This document shows positions 6,757-15,891 of a stretch of DNA of 28,723 nucleotides, in pieces. Below the pieces are notes generated by a model that was not told the DNA's origin, ran no database searches, and saw nothing but the letters and a program-made list of their open reading frames with translations. Numbering within the stretch: the first letter of the stretch is position 1; every line of letters starts with the position of its first letter. The DNA comes from an uncultured Collinsella sp. Its GTDB lineage: Bacteria; Actinomycetota; Coriobacteriia; Coriobacteriales; Coriobacteriaceae. Both the position numbers and the translations under genes were made by a program. The stretch lies in the NCBI GenBank assembly GCA_902475785.1, contig CABSAN010000027.1:1-28723 (forward strand). Direction: 5' to 3'.

Positions 6757-7722
6757 ATGCCGGGTAAAAGCCTAGAGAACATGCACGTAGCGGTCTTGGC
6801 GGGCGGTCATTCCGCTGAGCGCGAGATCTCGCTCAATTCGGGAAAGAACGTCGTGGTGGCCTTGAAGGAGGCCGGGTACACTTCGGTGGAGCTGCTCGAC
6901 ACGGCTGCCGATGATTTTATGGTAACCATGGCGACCGGTGGTTTCGACGTGGCGTTTATCGCCATGCACGGCGCCGGCGGTGAGGATGGTGCCATGCAGG
7001 GTGCCATGGAGACCCTGGGTATCCCCTACACGGCCTCGGGCGTGCTCGCGAGCGCCTGCGGTGCCGACAAGGAAGTCTCGAAGCTCCTGTACGCCAAGGC
7101 GGGCATTCCCATTGCCCCCGGCATTGCGCTCGAGGTGGGCGATGAAGTCGATATCGATCATATCGTCGAGGTCTGTGGCGAGCGCTGCTTTGTGAAGCCG
7201 GCCGTCAACGGTTCCAGCTATGGCATTTCCCTGGTCCACGAGCCCTCCGAGCTGCCCGCGGCAATCGCCAAGGCGTTTGAGTTTGGCGACAAAGTGCTGG
7301 TCGAGAAGTGCATCGAGGGTACCGAGATCACCGTCGGCGTATACGGCGAAGATGACGTGCGCGCCCTGCCGATTGTTGAGATCCGTAAGCCCGAGGACTG
7401 CGAGTTCTACGATCTGGACGTGAAGTATGTCGACCCTACGGACATCCATCGCATTCCGGCGCAGATTTCGCCCGAGAACTACGCTCGTGCTCAGGAGCTC
7501 GCCTGTGCTGCCCATAAGGCACTCGGCTGCCTGGGTATCTCGCGCAGCGACTTTATTGTGAGCGAGGATGGCCCCGTCATCCTCGAGACCAACACGATTC
7601 CCGGCATGACCGATACGTCGCTGTATCCGGATGAGATTCGCCACACCGATGACATGACGTTCCCGCAGGTCTGTGACAGTCTGATTCGTATGGGACTTCG
7701 TCGAGCGGGCGTTGCATGCTAA
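6757..7722 (+). CDS. ddl: D-alanine--D-alanine ligase
   Basis: A 321-residue ATP-grasp enzyme that makes the D-Ala-D-Ala dipeptide of peptidoglycan precursors. Family motifs include A-G-G-H-S-A-E-R-E-I-S-L (about 15-26), H-G-A-G-G-E-D-G (about 71-78), V-E-K-C-I-E-G-T-E-I-T-V-G-V and the C-terminal E-T-N-T-I-P-G-M-T. GAGGAGGAG at 6741-6749 sets ATG 6757. A possible -10 TACAAT lies at 6711-6716 with only a weak -35. The end overlaps dinG by seven bases, so a cell-wall gene and a DNA-repair helicase appear to be co-translated. Confidence 0.95.
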   Translation: MPGKSLENMHVAVLAGGHSAEREISLNSGKNVVVALKEAGYTSVELLDTAADDFMVTMATGGFDVAFIAMHGAGGEDGAMQGAMETLGIPYTASGVLASACGADKEVSKLLYAKAGIPIAPGIALEVGDEVDIDHIVEVCGERCFVKPAVNGSSYGISLVHEPSELPAAIAKAFEFGDKVLVEKCIEGTEITVGVYGEDDVRALPIVEIRKPEDCEFYDLDVKYVDPTDIHRIPAQISPENYARAQELACAAHKALGCLGISRSDFIVSEDGPVILETNTIPGMTDTSLYPDEIRHTDDMTFPQVCDSLIRMGLRRAGVAC

Positions 7723-10610
7723 TCGAGGACGCTGTTTCGTCGGGAACGCCGCAGTTTGTCATCGATTCCTATGCCACGCTTGCCGAGCGCGCCAAAACCC
7801 AATCGTTTGGTCTCATCGAGGAAGATGTTATCGTCCTCGATACCGAAACCACGGGTCTTTCGGTGCAGGACAATGAACTGATTGAGATCTCGGCTGCCCG
7901 TCTTTCGGGCCGCGAGATCGTCGACCGGTTCGATACCTTCGTGCATCCCAAGCAGCTGATTCCCGCCGAGATTACCGAACTCACGAGCATTACAAACGCC
8001 GATGTGGTGGATGCCCCATCGGCCGTCGATGCCGTGGCCGCTCTCGCCGATTTTGTCGGTGGTTGCCCGGTGATCGCGCATAACGCCACCTTCGACCGTT
8101 CGTTTATCGAGTCGGTCAAGGGCGGCGTCAACGTCAGCGACATCTGGATCGATTCGCTGGCACTGTCGCGCATCGCGCTTCCGCGCCTGGCCTCGCATAA
8201 GCTGTCTTTTATGGCCGACCTGTTTGGCTGCGATTCGGTGTCGCACCGCGCCAACGCCGATGTCGACGCCCTGTGTGGCGTATGGCGCGTGTTGCTCGTG
8301 GCACTCACCGACTTGCCTCAGGGCTTAATGGCGCGCCTGGCCGACATGCATCCCGACGTACCCTGGTCCTATCGTCCCATCTTCTCGTTCTTGGCGGGAC
8401 AGAACCCCGGTTCCATCTTCTCTCTCAGTGCCGCCCGCGCCGACGTACTCAAGGCTGATCGGGCCGATGATCGCGTTGATGCGGACGAGCTACCGGTCCT
8501 TAAGATGCCGAGCCGCGAGGAAATCGAGGCGGACTATGCCCCGGGCGGCCTGGTTAATCGCATGTATCCCACGTACGAGCCGCGCGATGAGCAGATCGCG
8601 ATGGCGCTCGAGGTCCGTGACGCACTCGTTACGGGAACGCATCGCGTGATTGAGGCGGGCACGGGCGTCGGCAAATCGATGGCTTACCTGGTGCCTTTTG
8701 CCGAGGCCGCGCGCCGCAACAACATCACGGTTGGTATCGCGACGAAATCGAATAATCTTGCCGACCAGCTCATGTATCATGAGCTGCCCAAACTTGCCGA
8801 GCAGCTGGATGGCGGCCTATCGTTTTGTGCCCTCAAGGGCTATGATCACTATCCATGCTTGCGCAAGCTCGAGCGCATGAGCCGCGGCCAAGTCGAAATT
8901 ACGACTAAGCGTGATCCCGCCGACACGCTTACGGCGGTCGCGGTCATCATGGCGTACGTGTGTCAGTCGGCCGATGGCGACCTCGACTCGCTCGGCATTC
9001 GCTGGCGCAGCGTCAACCGTCCCGACTTTACGACGGCGTCGCGCGAGTGCGCCCGTCGCCTATGCCCGTTTTTCCCCGATAAATGCCTGGTCCACGGCGC
9101 CCGCCGCCGCGCGGCGCATGCCGATGTTGTGGTCACCAACCATTCCCTGCTGTTCCGCAATGTCGCGGCCGAGGGCAGAATCTTGCCTCCGATTCGCCAC
9201 TGGGTGATCGATGAGGCCCACTCCATCGAGCGCGAGGCACGCCGTCAATGGGCACGCGTGGTGTCGGCGGATGAATCGCGCGTTCTGTTTGAGCGCCTGG
9301 GTGGCTCGAGCACCGGTGCGCTGAGCCAGGTTTCCCGCGATTTGGCAACCTCGGAGGGCTCTACGCTCTACCTGGGTCTTACCGCCAAGGCGACGTCGGC
9401 GGTTGCACGTGCGAGTATGGCGATTGCCGATGTGTTTGACGGCGTTCGCGAACTTGGCCGCCGTGCGCGCGGGGGCTATGACAATGCAAACCTATGGATT
9501 GGCCCCGAGCTGCGCGAATCTGACGACTGGCATGATTTCTTACAGTCGGCCTACACTGCTATCGACGCATTGGAACAAGCTGACAAGAGCGTCGACGCGC
9601 TGGTGCAGGCCGTCGCCGCCGACAAGCCCGAGGTTGTTGTCGACCTTGGTGATATCTCGCGCCGCCTGCACGAGCTGGCCGAGAACCTCAAACTCATCAT
9701 TGACGGTACCGACGAACACTACGTGTACTCGTTGCAAGTCAATCGCAGGCTGCGTGCCGGCGGCGAGTCGATGACTGCGGAGCGCATCGATATTGGCGAG
9801 GCCTTGGCAACCGAGTGGCTGCCCGAGGTCCACACGGCTATCTTTGCATCGGCGACCATGACGGTTTCCAAGAGCTTTGAGCACTTTAACCACGCTGTCG
9901 GCCTCGATCGCATCGGTGCTTCGACATCATCGTCGCTGCACTTGGATTCGAGCTACGACTTCGATTCGAATATGGCTGTAGTCGTTGCGGGCGATATCCC
10001 CGATCCGCGCGACCGCGAAGGCTATCTTACGGCGCTCGAGCGTGTGCTGGTCGACGCTCATCTTGCCATGGGCGGCTCGGTGCTCACGCTGTTCACCAAT
10101 AGGCGTGACATGGAGGAGCTGTACGCTCGCGTCGAGCCCAAGATGGCTCGTGCGGGTCTGGAACTCAACTGCCAGCAGCGCAACTCGTCTCCTCGCCGTC
10201 TGCGCGATCGCTTTATCAACGAACCGGCCTCGTCGCTCTTTGCGCTTAAGGCCTTTTGGGAAGGGTTTGACGCCAGCGGCGAGACACTGCGCTGCGTCAT
10301 CATCCCCAAGCTGCCGTTCTCGAGCCCCACAGACCCGCTCTCATGCGAGCGCAATCTGCGCGAAGACCGCGCTTGGGCGCGCTATTCGCTGCCCGAGGCC
10401 GTGCTCGAGGTCAAGCAGGCAGCCGGTCGCCTCATTCGCTCATCGACCGATTGTGGCGTACTCATCTTGGCCGACCCGCGCCTGGTGACGAAGGGCTACG
10501 GCAAGAAATTCTTAACGTCGCTGCCCACGAGCTCCTATCAGCGCATCGAGTCGGCACAAATCGGGCACTATCTACAGCTGTGGCGCGCACGCCACGAGCG
10601 GCGCCGCTAA
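7716..10610 (+). CDS. dinG: DinG-family protein: DEDDh exonuclease fused to Fe-S superfamily 2 helicase
   Basis: A 964-residue two-domain protein. The N-terminal domain is a DnaQ-like 3'-5' exonuclease with D42 and E44 in L-D-T-E-T-T-G, H-N-A-T-F-D near 124 and H-R-A-N-A-D-V-D-A near 176. The helicase has Walker A E-A-G-T-G-V-G-K-S at 313-321 and a D-E-A-H box starting at 499. Four cysteines between them (C381, C445, C450, C457) have the spacing expected of the iron-sulfur cluster of XPD/DinG helicases. A late arginine motif is A-A-G-R-L-I-R. Firmicute DinG proteins also carry this exonuclease fusion, but often lack the cluster; here both seem present. The likely role is processing of R-loops or repair intermediates. 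It overlaps ddl at its start, and its stop overlaps the stop of the convergent WYL gene. Confidence 0.92.
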   Translation: MLIEDAVSSGTPQFVIDSYATLAERAKTQSFGLIEEDVIVLDTETTGLSVQDNELIEISAARLSGREIVDRFDTFVHPKQLIPAEITELTSITNADVVDAPSAVDAVAALADFVGGCPVIAHNATFDRSFIESVKGGVNVSDIWIDSLALSRIALPRLASHKLSFMADLFGCDSVSHRANADVDALCGVWRVLLVALTDLPQGLMARLADMHPDVPWSYRPIFSFLAGQNPGSIFSLSAARADVLKADRADDRVDADELPVLKMPSREEIEADYAPGGLVNRMYPTYEPRDEQIAMALEVRDALVTGTHRVIEAGTGVGKSMAYLVPFAEAARRNNITVGIATKSNNLADQLMYHELPKLAEQLDGGLSFCALKGYDHYPCLRKLERMSRGQVEITTKRDPADTLTAVAVIMAYVCQSADGDLDSLGIRWRSVNRPDFTTASRECARRLCPFFPDKCLVHGARRRAAHADVVVTNHSLLFRNVAAEGRILPPIRHWVIDEAHSIEREARRQWARVVSADESRVLFERLGGSSTGALSQVSRDLATSEGSTLYLGLTAKATSAVARASMAIADVFDGVRELGRRARGGYDNANLWIGPELRESDDWHDFLQSAYTAIDALEQADKSVDALVQAVAADKPEVVVDLGDISRRLHELAENLKLIIDGTDEHYVYSLQVNRRLRAGGESMTAERIDIGEALATEWLPEVHTAIFASATMTVSKSFEHFNHAVGLDRIGASTSSSLHLDSSYDFDSNMAVVVAGDIPDPRDREGYLTALERVLVDAHLAMGGSVLTLFTNRRDMEELYARVEPKMARAGLELNCQQRNSSPRRLRDRFINEPASSLFALKAFWEGFDASGETLRCVIIPKLPFSSPTDPLSCERNLREDRAWARYSLPEAVLEVKQAAGRLIRSSTDCGVLILADPRLVTKGYGKKFLTSLPTSSYQRIESAQIGHYLQLWRARHERRR

Positions 10611-11530
10611 AGCGGACAGACGAGGGATTTTGCCATATCGCACAGACGCTCTGACAGGGCGGGGTCATCCAGGATGCGGATGGCCCCGCCCGCTGCGATT
10701 ACCTGGCTTAACAGCCAGCGCTCGGAGCCGTAGCGCACATTCACTGTCGAGCTGTCCGCCCCATTGGGTTCAATCGACATGATGCCGGGCCAGTCTAGGC
10801 GCTCTGCCAAGGCGCGCGGCATGAGAAGCTTCGCGCTCCGCTCCGCCTGGGCGAGGGAGTCATGGAGGGTCGCGGGCTCCGGTGCGTGGCGCACGACGGA
10901 GTCGTCGGTCAAGACCAAGCCCTCGATTTTATCCATACGATAGGTACGCTGTTCATCGACCGCGACATCCCAGGCAATCAGATACGTTTGGTCGCCGTTT
11001 GTTGTGATGCGCAAGGGGTCGACCAAACGCTCGCGCGCTTGCGTGTCATCCATCGAGCGATACGAGATGCGGCAGCGAACGCCGTCCCGAATGGCGCAGC
11101 TCAGCTGCTGCCAGTGCGATCCGTGGGCGACGGTGTCAAAGACGCGCTGGTTGTAACCGAGCTCTTTGGGAAGAAGGGCGCGCCGTATTCGAGCCGCAGC
11201 TTGGGGTTCGATCCCCAATGATTCAAGTTCATGGTTGAGCACAGCGCCCTCGGCGGCACTCAGGCGCAGCGGTAGCACGCGCCCCGCATCACCGGTGAGG
11301 ACCACGCACTTGCCGCGGCGTTCGCAGATAATACGTGCGCCCGACTCTCGGTCCGCAAGCGTCGAGACGATCTCGAGAATCTCGTCGAGCGATGTCCCCG
11401 TGATATCAAAGCGGCCGCAAAGCTCGTCTCGTGTCATACCATTCTCGCCGGCGGCGTAGAGGGCCTCCATGATGTCGATGGCGCGCGAGAGTCTTTGCTC
11501 GCTGGTGAGTTTACGCACGGGCATGCTCAT
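10607..11530 (-). CDS. WYL-domain transcription factor, PafC-like (second gene of a pair)
   Basis: A 307-residue regulator. The N-terminal winged-helix-like region is at about 5-75, and the WYL domain at about 140-210 includes T-Y-L-I-A-W-D and the R-T-Y-R-M-D-K-I strand. A C-terminal WCX-like extension follows. WYL domains sense ligands such as single-stranded DNA or nucleotides. The frame is open from 11575, but AAGGA precedes ATG 11530, giving a 20-base overlap with the upstream WYL gene. The adjacent, unequal pair recalls actinobacterial PafB/PafC, which act together in the mycobacterial DNA-damage response. It converges on dinG with overlapping stop codons (10607-10610). The PafC assignment rests on architecture and order only. 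Confidence 0.8.
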   Translation of the reverse strand: MSMPVRKLTSEQRLSRAIDIMEALYAAGENGMTRDELCGRFDITGTSLDEILEIVSTLADRESGARIICERRGKCVVLTGDAGRVLPLRLSAAEGAVLNHELESLGIEPQAAARIRRALLPKELGYNQRVFDTVAHGSHWQQLSCAIRDGVRCRISYRSMDDTQARERLVDPLRITTNGDQTYLIAWDVAVDEQRTYRMDKIEGLVLTDDSVVRHAPEPATLHDSLAQAERSAKLLMPRALAERLDWPGIMSIEPNGADSSTVNVRYGSERWLLSQVIAAGGAIRILDDPALSERLCDMAKSLVCPL

Positions 11531-12533
11531 GCACCGTCCTTTCGATGAGGTTATTCCACGCCTGCTTGAGAGCATCGGGGGCGACGGGCCTCATGCCATC
11601 CATGGCATGGGCCATGCAAAACGAGGCTGCGGCTTCAAAGTCGCGCACGTCAACGGTCCAGGTCCACTCTGCTTCGGTGCGCATGAGTTCGCCTCGTCCG
11701 CGTGTGAGACCGCTGATCATATCGGCCTGCGCTTCACGCGCGAACGAGAACGTAGCCGCAACGGGTGGGCGGTCGGCAAAATCAAACTCAAAGAATAAGT
11801 AATCGTTGAGGTTGAAATCCGCAGGAATGGCGTAGGCCTTCGAAGGTCTCCAGGCGCGAACGATACGGTCGCAGCGGAATGTCCTGATGTCGTCGGTGGC
11901 ATTGTCGAGGCCGCAGAAGTATGCCGTGCCCTCGCGCTCGAACATGCCGTAGACGCAAACGGTCCGCTCGCGTTGTTCGCCGCGTCCGTTTTGGTACAAA
12001 AAGCGCAGCGCGCAACGCTCGGCAAAGGCACTCCATACCGCATCGACGGCGGGAGAGCGGCGGATCGGTGCCTCTCCTGTCGTCGACATGCCGGTGAGGT
12101 AGGCAATCTTGGAGCGAATGTCGGCAAGCGGCGCGGCAAAGGTGGATGAGCCTGCTGCGAGTGTCTGGTCGATGGCATTGAGCAGGATGTCGGCATCGTC
12201 TGCGGTGATGAGACCGCCCGCGGCAAACGTGTGCTCGCGGTCGATCGTCCACGCGCTCTCTTCGGTTTCCTGCGCTCCGGCAGCACGAACCTCCCTGATA
12301 ACGATGCCGCGTTCGAGTAGCTTGTCGCGATCGCGGCGGAACTTGCGCTTGTCTGAGTCGATATTGCCCGAGCCGTATCCCAAATCGGAATCCAGGACGA
12401 TTTGCTCGGTCGTCAGCGGTTCGGGAGAACTGTTGAGTACAAAGAAAAGGTTGAGGATGCGCTGAGCCGTTTTATCGAAACCGGGCTCGGGTGCCCCCTT
12501 TTTAATTGTCGCGGTCGCGTCGCTTGCCGTCAT
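11511..12533 (-). CDS. WYL-domain transcription factor, PafB-like (first gene of a pair)
   Basis: A 340-residue regulator with a helix-turn-helix region at about 20-80 (L-T-T-E-Q-I-V...R-R-D-R-D-K-L-L-E-R-G-I). A linker and a WYL domain at about 160-230 follow (A-L-R-F-L-Y-Q-N-G-R, A-Y-F-C-G-L-D, F-R-C-D-R-I), then a C-terminal WCX-like part. The first position of the WYL triplet appears altered, as is common in this family. GAGGA precedes ATG 12533. The stop lies inside the next WYL gene, so the two are translationally coupled and probably work as a heteromeric pair. The gene shares a roughly 200-bp divergent upstream region with the M28-like gene. Confidence 0.8.
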   Translation of the reverse strand: MTASDATATIKKGAPEPGFDKTAQRILNLFFVLNSSPEPLTTEQIVLDSDLGYGSGNIDSDKRKFRRDRDKLLERGIVIREVRAAGAQETEESAWTIDREHTFAAGGLITADDADILLNAIDQTLAAGSSTFAAPLADIRSKIAYLTGMSTTGEAPIRRSPAVDAVWSAFAERCALRFLYQNGRGEQRERTVCVYGMFEREGTAYFCGLDNATDDIRTFRCDRIVRAWRPSKAYAIPADFNLNDYLFFEFDFADRPPVAATFSFAREAQADMISGLTRGRGELMRTEAEWTWTVDVRDFEAAASFCMAHAMDGMRPVAPDALKQAWNNLIERTVHEHARA

Positions 12534-12731
12534 AGAATCCTCGCATGAGAAGGTCGTTTGATGCCATGATTTTAGTCCGATATGGAGATTAGGCTATATC
12601 CTTGTCCGCTCGCGGCGTTAAGATGGCCCGAATTCGGTCGTTTGCGCCCGCTCGGGGTATACTTTCGACTATATACGGTTCTAATGTGCATGCATTGGGC
12701 CTATTTGTCGGATTATGGATGTGGAGCGCAC

Positions 12732-15700
12732 ATGGCGAACACCCAGAACTATATTAACCACCTGCTGCAGAACACCGGCATTACGCCGGCGTGCAGTGAA
12801 GAAGAGCGCCTGGCTGCCGAGGATATCGCTCAGATTTTCCGCAACCACGGATTTGACCCCGAGGTGCAGGAATTTAATGCTCCCGCGCCCAGCAGGTTGG
12901 CGTTTGCCGTTACCGGTATTCTGGCGTTTGCCGGCGCCCTGCTGATGGGTATCGGCGGCGGTATCGGCTTGGTCGGCACCCTGCTGTCCATTGTCGGTGC
13001 CGTGCTCTACGTGCTCGAGCGCACGGGGCATCCTTTGGTTTCGCGCCTGGGAAAGACCGGTGTGAGCCAAAATGTCATCGCCTATCACAAGGCCTCGGGC
13101 CCGCTTGCGTCTCCGCGCAACCGCCCGGTCGTCGTGGTGGCCCACTATGATTCCCCCCGTGCCGAGCTCCTTGCTCGCGAGCCCTACGCTCCATATCGCG
13201 CGCTCATCGCCAAGCTCCTGCCTGTCGCCACGATTGCGCCCGCGGCTGTCGCCATCCTGCGTATCCTGCCGCTTCCCGGCGTGCTTAAGGTGCTGCTGTG
13301 GGTTGTCGCTATCCTGGCCTCCCTTGTGGCGCTGGCCAACGCCGCCAATATCATCTCCAACCGTTTTGTGCTTCCCTACACGTCTGGCGCGGTGTGCAAC
13401 AAGTCCTCTGTTGCCGCCATGCTCGGTGTCATGGACAATGTCGCCCCCTATCAGGGCGAAAACGAGTTCCCCGACGACATTCCATTCGATACCTATTTTG
13501 GCGAGCAGAAGCGTCGCGCCGAGGAAATGGCGCGCGCGGCGGCCGAGTATGCCGCGGCCCAGCAGCAAAACGACTACGGCAACACCATTGAATATGAGGA
13601 GCCTTCCTACGACGAGGACGAGTTTGGCCAGCCGGTGGCGCCTGTCGACGCACCCGAGCAGGACGAGGCTTTTGATGGACAGATCGATGGTTTTGAGGGT
13701 GCCTCTGCCGACGAGACGCTGATCGGCGTTATCGCGCCCGAGGCTCAAGACCAGACCGCCCAGGCCGAAGTGTCCACCGAGGAAACGTCCACCGCCGGGC
13801 CAGCGGAGGAGCCCGCGGTGGTCGAAGTCTCCGAGCCCAAGTCCAAGCTCTATCGCAATGCCGCCGGCAACATCCGCTTTGGTTCGGATGCCATCCGTGC
13901 GCTCGGCATGCTTCCCGAGTCCTGCACGTTCGATTACGAAGAGGGCGAGGAGCCGACGTTCGAGCTGGAGCCCGCTCCCGTTGCACAGGAGCCTACGCCC
14001 GCGGCCAATACGGCTGTTGCTCCCGCCGAGCCGGTCGCTGCCCCTGTTGCTGCCGCGGAGTCTGACGAAAAGCCCCCGCTCGATTCTGCAGCCGGTCTGG
14101 ATATTCTGGCGCCTGCCGCTCCGGCACAGGTTGAAGCCGAGACCGCCGACGAAGACTATGACGAGTACCCGCAGCGCGTGTCCTATGAGAGTGACACCGA
14201 TTTCTCGGCCGAGCTTCCCTCGACAACGCCCCATGCCGATATCGCTTCCGCGTTCTCCTCGATTGGTGCCAGCGCTTCGAGCTTCTTTAAGGGCGCCCTT
14301 GCGAAGGGCAAGAAGTTCGTCGACGACTTTGAGGAAAAGCGCGCCGCTGCCCGCGAGGCCGCCGAGCGGGAGGCCATTGCCCAGCAGCAGGCAGCCGAGG
14401 CCGAGCGTGAGCGTGCGGCACAGGAGTTCGAGCAGGGTGAGGCCGAGCAGCCGAAGCCTGTCGATGTCGTCGACGCCACGACGTCCTTCGAGGCTCCGCA
14501 GCCGACATCCGCAGACGTTGCCGAGGCTACGACGTCCTTTGAGGCGCAGCAGCCGGTCGATGGCACCATGTCATTTGATGCCACGATGACGTTTGAGAAG
14601 CAGGGCACCGCAATTGCCGAGCCCCTTCCCATCTCCGGTGATGCCCAGGACGCCGCCGATGATTCGGTTGTCGACGAGGCCGATTCCGTTGAGGCCAGCG
14701 CACCCGAGAAGGTCGAGGCTCCTGCTATGGAGCAAGAGGCCCCTGCGATTGACGAGGCTCCCAAGACGGATGAGTCCAGGCCTTATTCTACGCAGATCTT
14801 TACCATGCCCGCGCCGAGCGACCTCGGTGCCACGGTGGCCAATGTCGCTCCCACGCAGGACGAGACAGTTGACTCCCTCATGGCGCAGATTTCGTCTCAG
14901 GTGCCTGCGCGCCAGCAAATGAATATCCCCGATCCGGCCTCCGCGCCTGCGCCGTCTTCGTCGCCGTTGGCCTCGGTCCCCGATCCGTCGCTGCCTTCGA
15001 TGCAACAGGCCAACGTCGCGTCCCGCACGTCGCTGTTCGATCTTCCCGATCCTTCGGCACAGACAAATGATCCCTTTGCGACGGCGCAGGGTCCCGAGCC
15101 CACGTCGGCACCGGTCGCGGCCCCCATGCCGATCTCCTCGGGCGCACAGCCGCTCGAGACCATCTCGGCTCCTGCTTCGACGGGCGCCAAGCCGCAGAAG
15201 CGTGGCCTGGGTGGCTTGTTCGGTCGCAAAAAGAAGAACGAGCAGGACAGCATGAGCGACTGGCTGGGCGTCGAGGACGATTACGATGCCAAGAAGTCTG
15301 GCCGCGGCATTGGCTCGTGGGATAACTTCGAGGATGACGACGACGGTTGGAAGGGCGGCGCCACCTCTTCCGATGGCGCTTCTGCCGAGGATATGCTCTC
15401 GGCCGTTGCCTCCATGGGTGACGATGAGCTGCTCGGCCACGATATCTGGTTCGTCGCAACGGGCGCGTCCGATTGCGACGGCGCCGGCATGAAGGCGTTT
15501 TTGGCCTCGCATCGTGACAAGCTCCGCGGTGTGTTCTTCATCAACCTCGAGTCTATCGGTGCCGGCAGGCTTTCGGTGGTAACGGTCGAGGGCGAGCAGC
15601 AGCTGTTTAAGGGCGATCGCCGCATCATGAATCTTGTCAGCAAGGTGTGCAAGTCGTTCCACGTCGATTGCGGTGCGTTCGAGATGCCCTATGCAAAAAC

Positions 15701-15869
15701 CGATGCATCCGCAGCGCTCGAGGCGAGCCGTCGCGCCCTTACGATCGCCGGTGTGGATGGCCCGCGCCTTGCCTGCGCTCGCACCGAGGATGACCTGCCG
15801 TACAACGTCAATCCGACCAATATCGCTACGGTGTCCGAGGTCGTGACCGAGGTCATTCGTCGTTCGTAG
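12732..15869 (+). CDS. Large membrane protein with a split, degenerate M28-peptidase-like domain
   Basis: A 1045-residue protein. The start is ATG 12732 with GGAG at 12722; the open frame upstream has no supporting site. Residues 55-96 hold two hydrophobic spans and about 156-208 two more. Between them lies V-V-V-V-A-H-Y-D-S (H138, D140), the first zinc motif of M28 peptidases. A second motif-like block is at 219-235 (C-N-K-S-S-V-A-A-M-L). About 650 residues rich in Ala, Glu, Pro and Asp follow, including a charged helix (about 525-572), near-repeats of A-T-T-S-F-E-A (577-625) and three P-D-P-S/A motifs. The fold resumes at about 900 (W-F-V-A-T-G-A) with N-L-E-S-I-G-A-G near 938 and continues to the end. 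Several ligand positions are substituted, so activity is doubtful. Function unknown. Confidence 0.8.
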   Translation: MANTQNYINHLLQNTGITPACSEEERLAAEDIAQIFRNHGFDPEVQEFNAPAPSRLAFAVTGILAFAGALLMGIGGGIGLVGTLLSIVGAVLYVLERTGHPLVSRLGKTGVSQNVIAYHKASGPLASPRNRPVVVVAHYDSPRAELLAREPYAPYRALIAKLLPVATIAPAAVAILRILPLPGVLKVLLWVVAILASLVALANAANIISNRFVLPYTSGAVCNKSSVAAMLGVMDNVAPYQGENEFPDDIPFDTYFGEQKRRAEEMARAAAEYAAAQQQNDYGNTIEYEEPSYDEDEFGQPVAPVDAPEQDEAFDGQIDGFEGASADETLIGVIAPEAQDQTAQAEVSTEETSTAGPAEEPAVVEVSEPKSKLYRNAAGNIRFGSDAIRALGMLPESCTFDYEEGEEPTFELEPAPVAQEPTPAANTAVAPAEPVAAPVAAAESDEKPPLDSAAGLDILAPAAPAQVEAETADEDYDEYPQRVSYESDTDFSAELPSTTPHADIASAFSSIGASASSFFKGALAKGKKFVDDFEEKRAAAREAAEREAIAQQQAAEAERERAAQEFEQGEAEQPKPVDVVDATTSFEAPQPTSADVAEATTSFEAQQPVDGTMSFDATMTFEKQGTAIAEPLPISGDAQDAADDSVVDEADSVEASAPEKVEAPAMEQEAPAIDEAPKTDESRPYSTQIFTMPAPSDLGATVANVAPTQDETVDSLMAQISSQVPARQQMNIPDPASAPAPSSSPLASVPDPSLPSMQQANVASRTSLFDLPDPSAQTNDPFATAQGPEPTSAPVAAPMPISSGAQPLETISAPASTGAKPQKRGLGGLFGRKKKNEQDSMSDWLGVEDDYDAKKSGRGIGSWDNFEDDDDGWKGGATSSDGASAEDMLSAVASMGDDELLGHDIWFVATGASDCDGAGMKAFLASHRDKLRGVFFINLESIGAGRLSVVTVEGEQQLFKGDRRIMNLVSKVCKSFHVDCGAFEMPYAKTDASAALEASRRALTIAGVDGPRLACARTEDDLPYNVNPTNIATVSEVVTEVIRRS

Positions 15870-15891
15870 ACAGACCCGCTAAGGAGTCAGC

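Noticed and set aside
5583..6767. 394-codon plus-strand open frame
   Set aside because: It runs antisense to the complete rlmN gene, lacks a ribosome binding site and has no recognisable motifs. It is a shadow of a GC-rich gene.
12582..12731. 50-residue N-terminal extension of the M28-like protein
   Set aside because: No ribosome binding site at 12582. GGAG precedes ATG 12732, and the intervening DNA contains a promoter-like TATACT (12658-12663).
12681..14234. 517-codon minus-strand open frame
   Set aside because: It is antisense to the M28-like gene, and its composition (Gly/Arg/Leu-rich) is that of a frame shadow.
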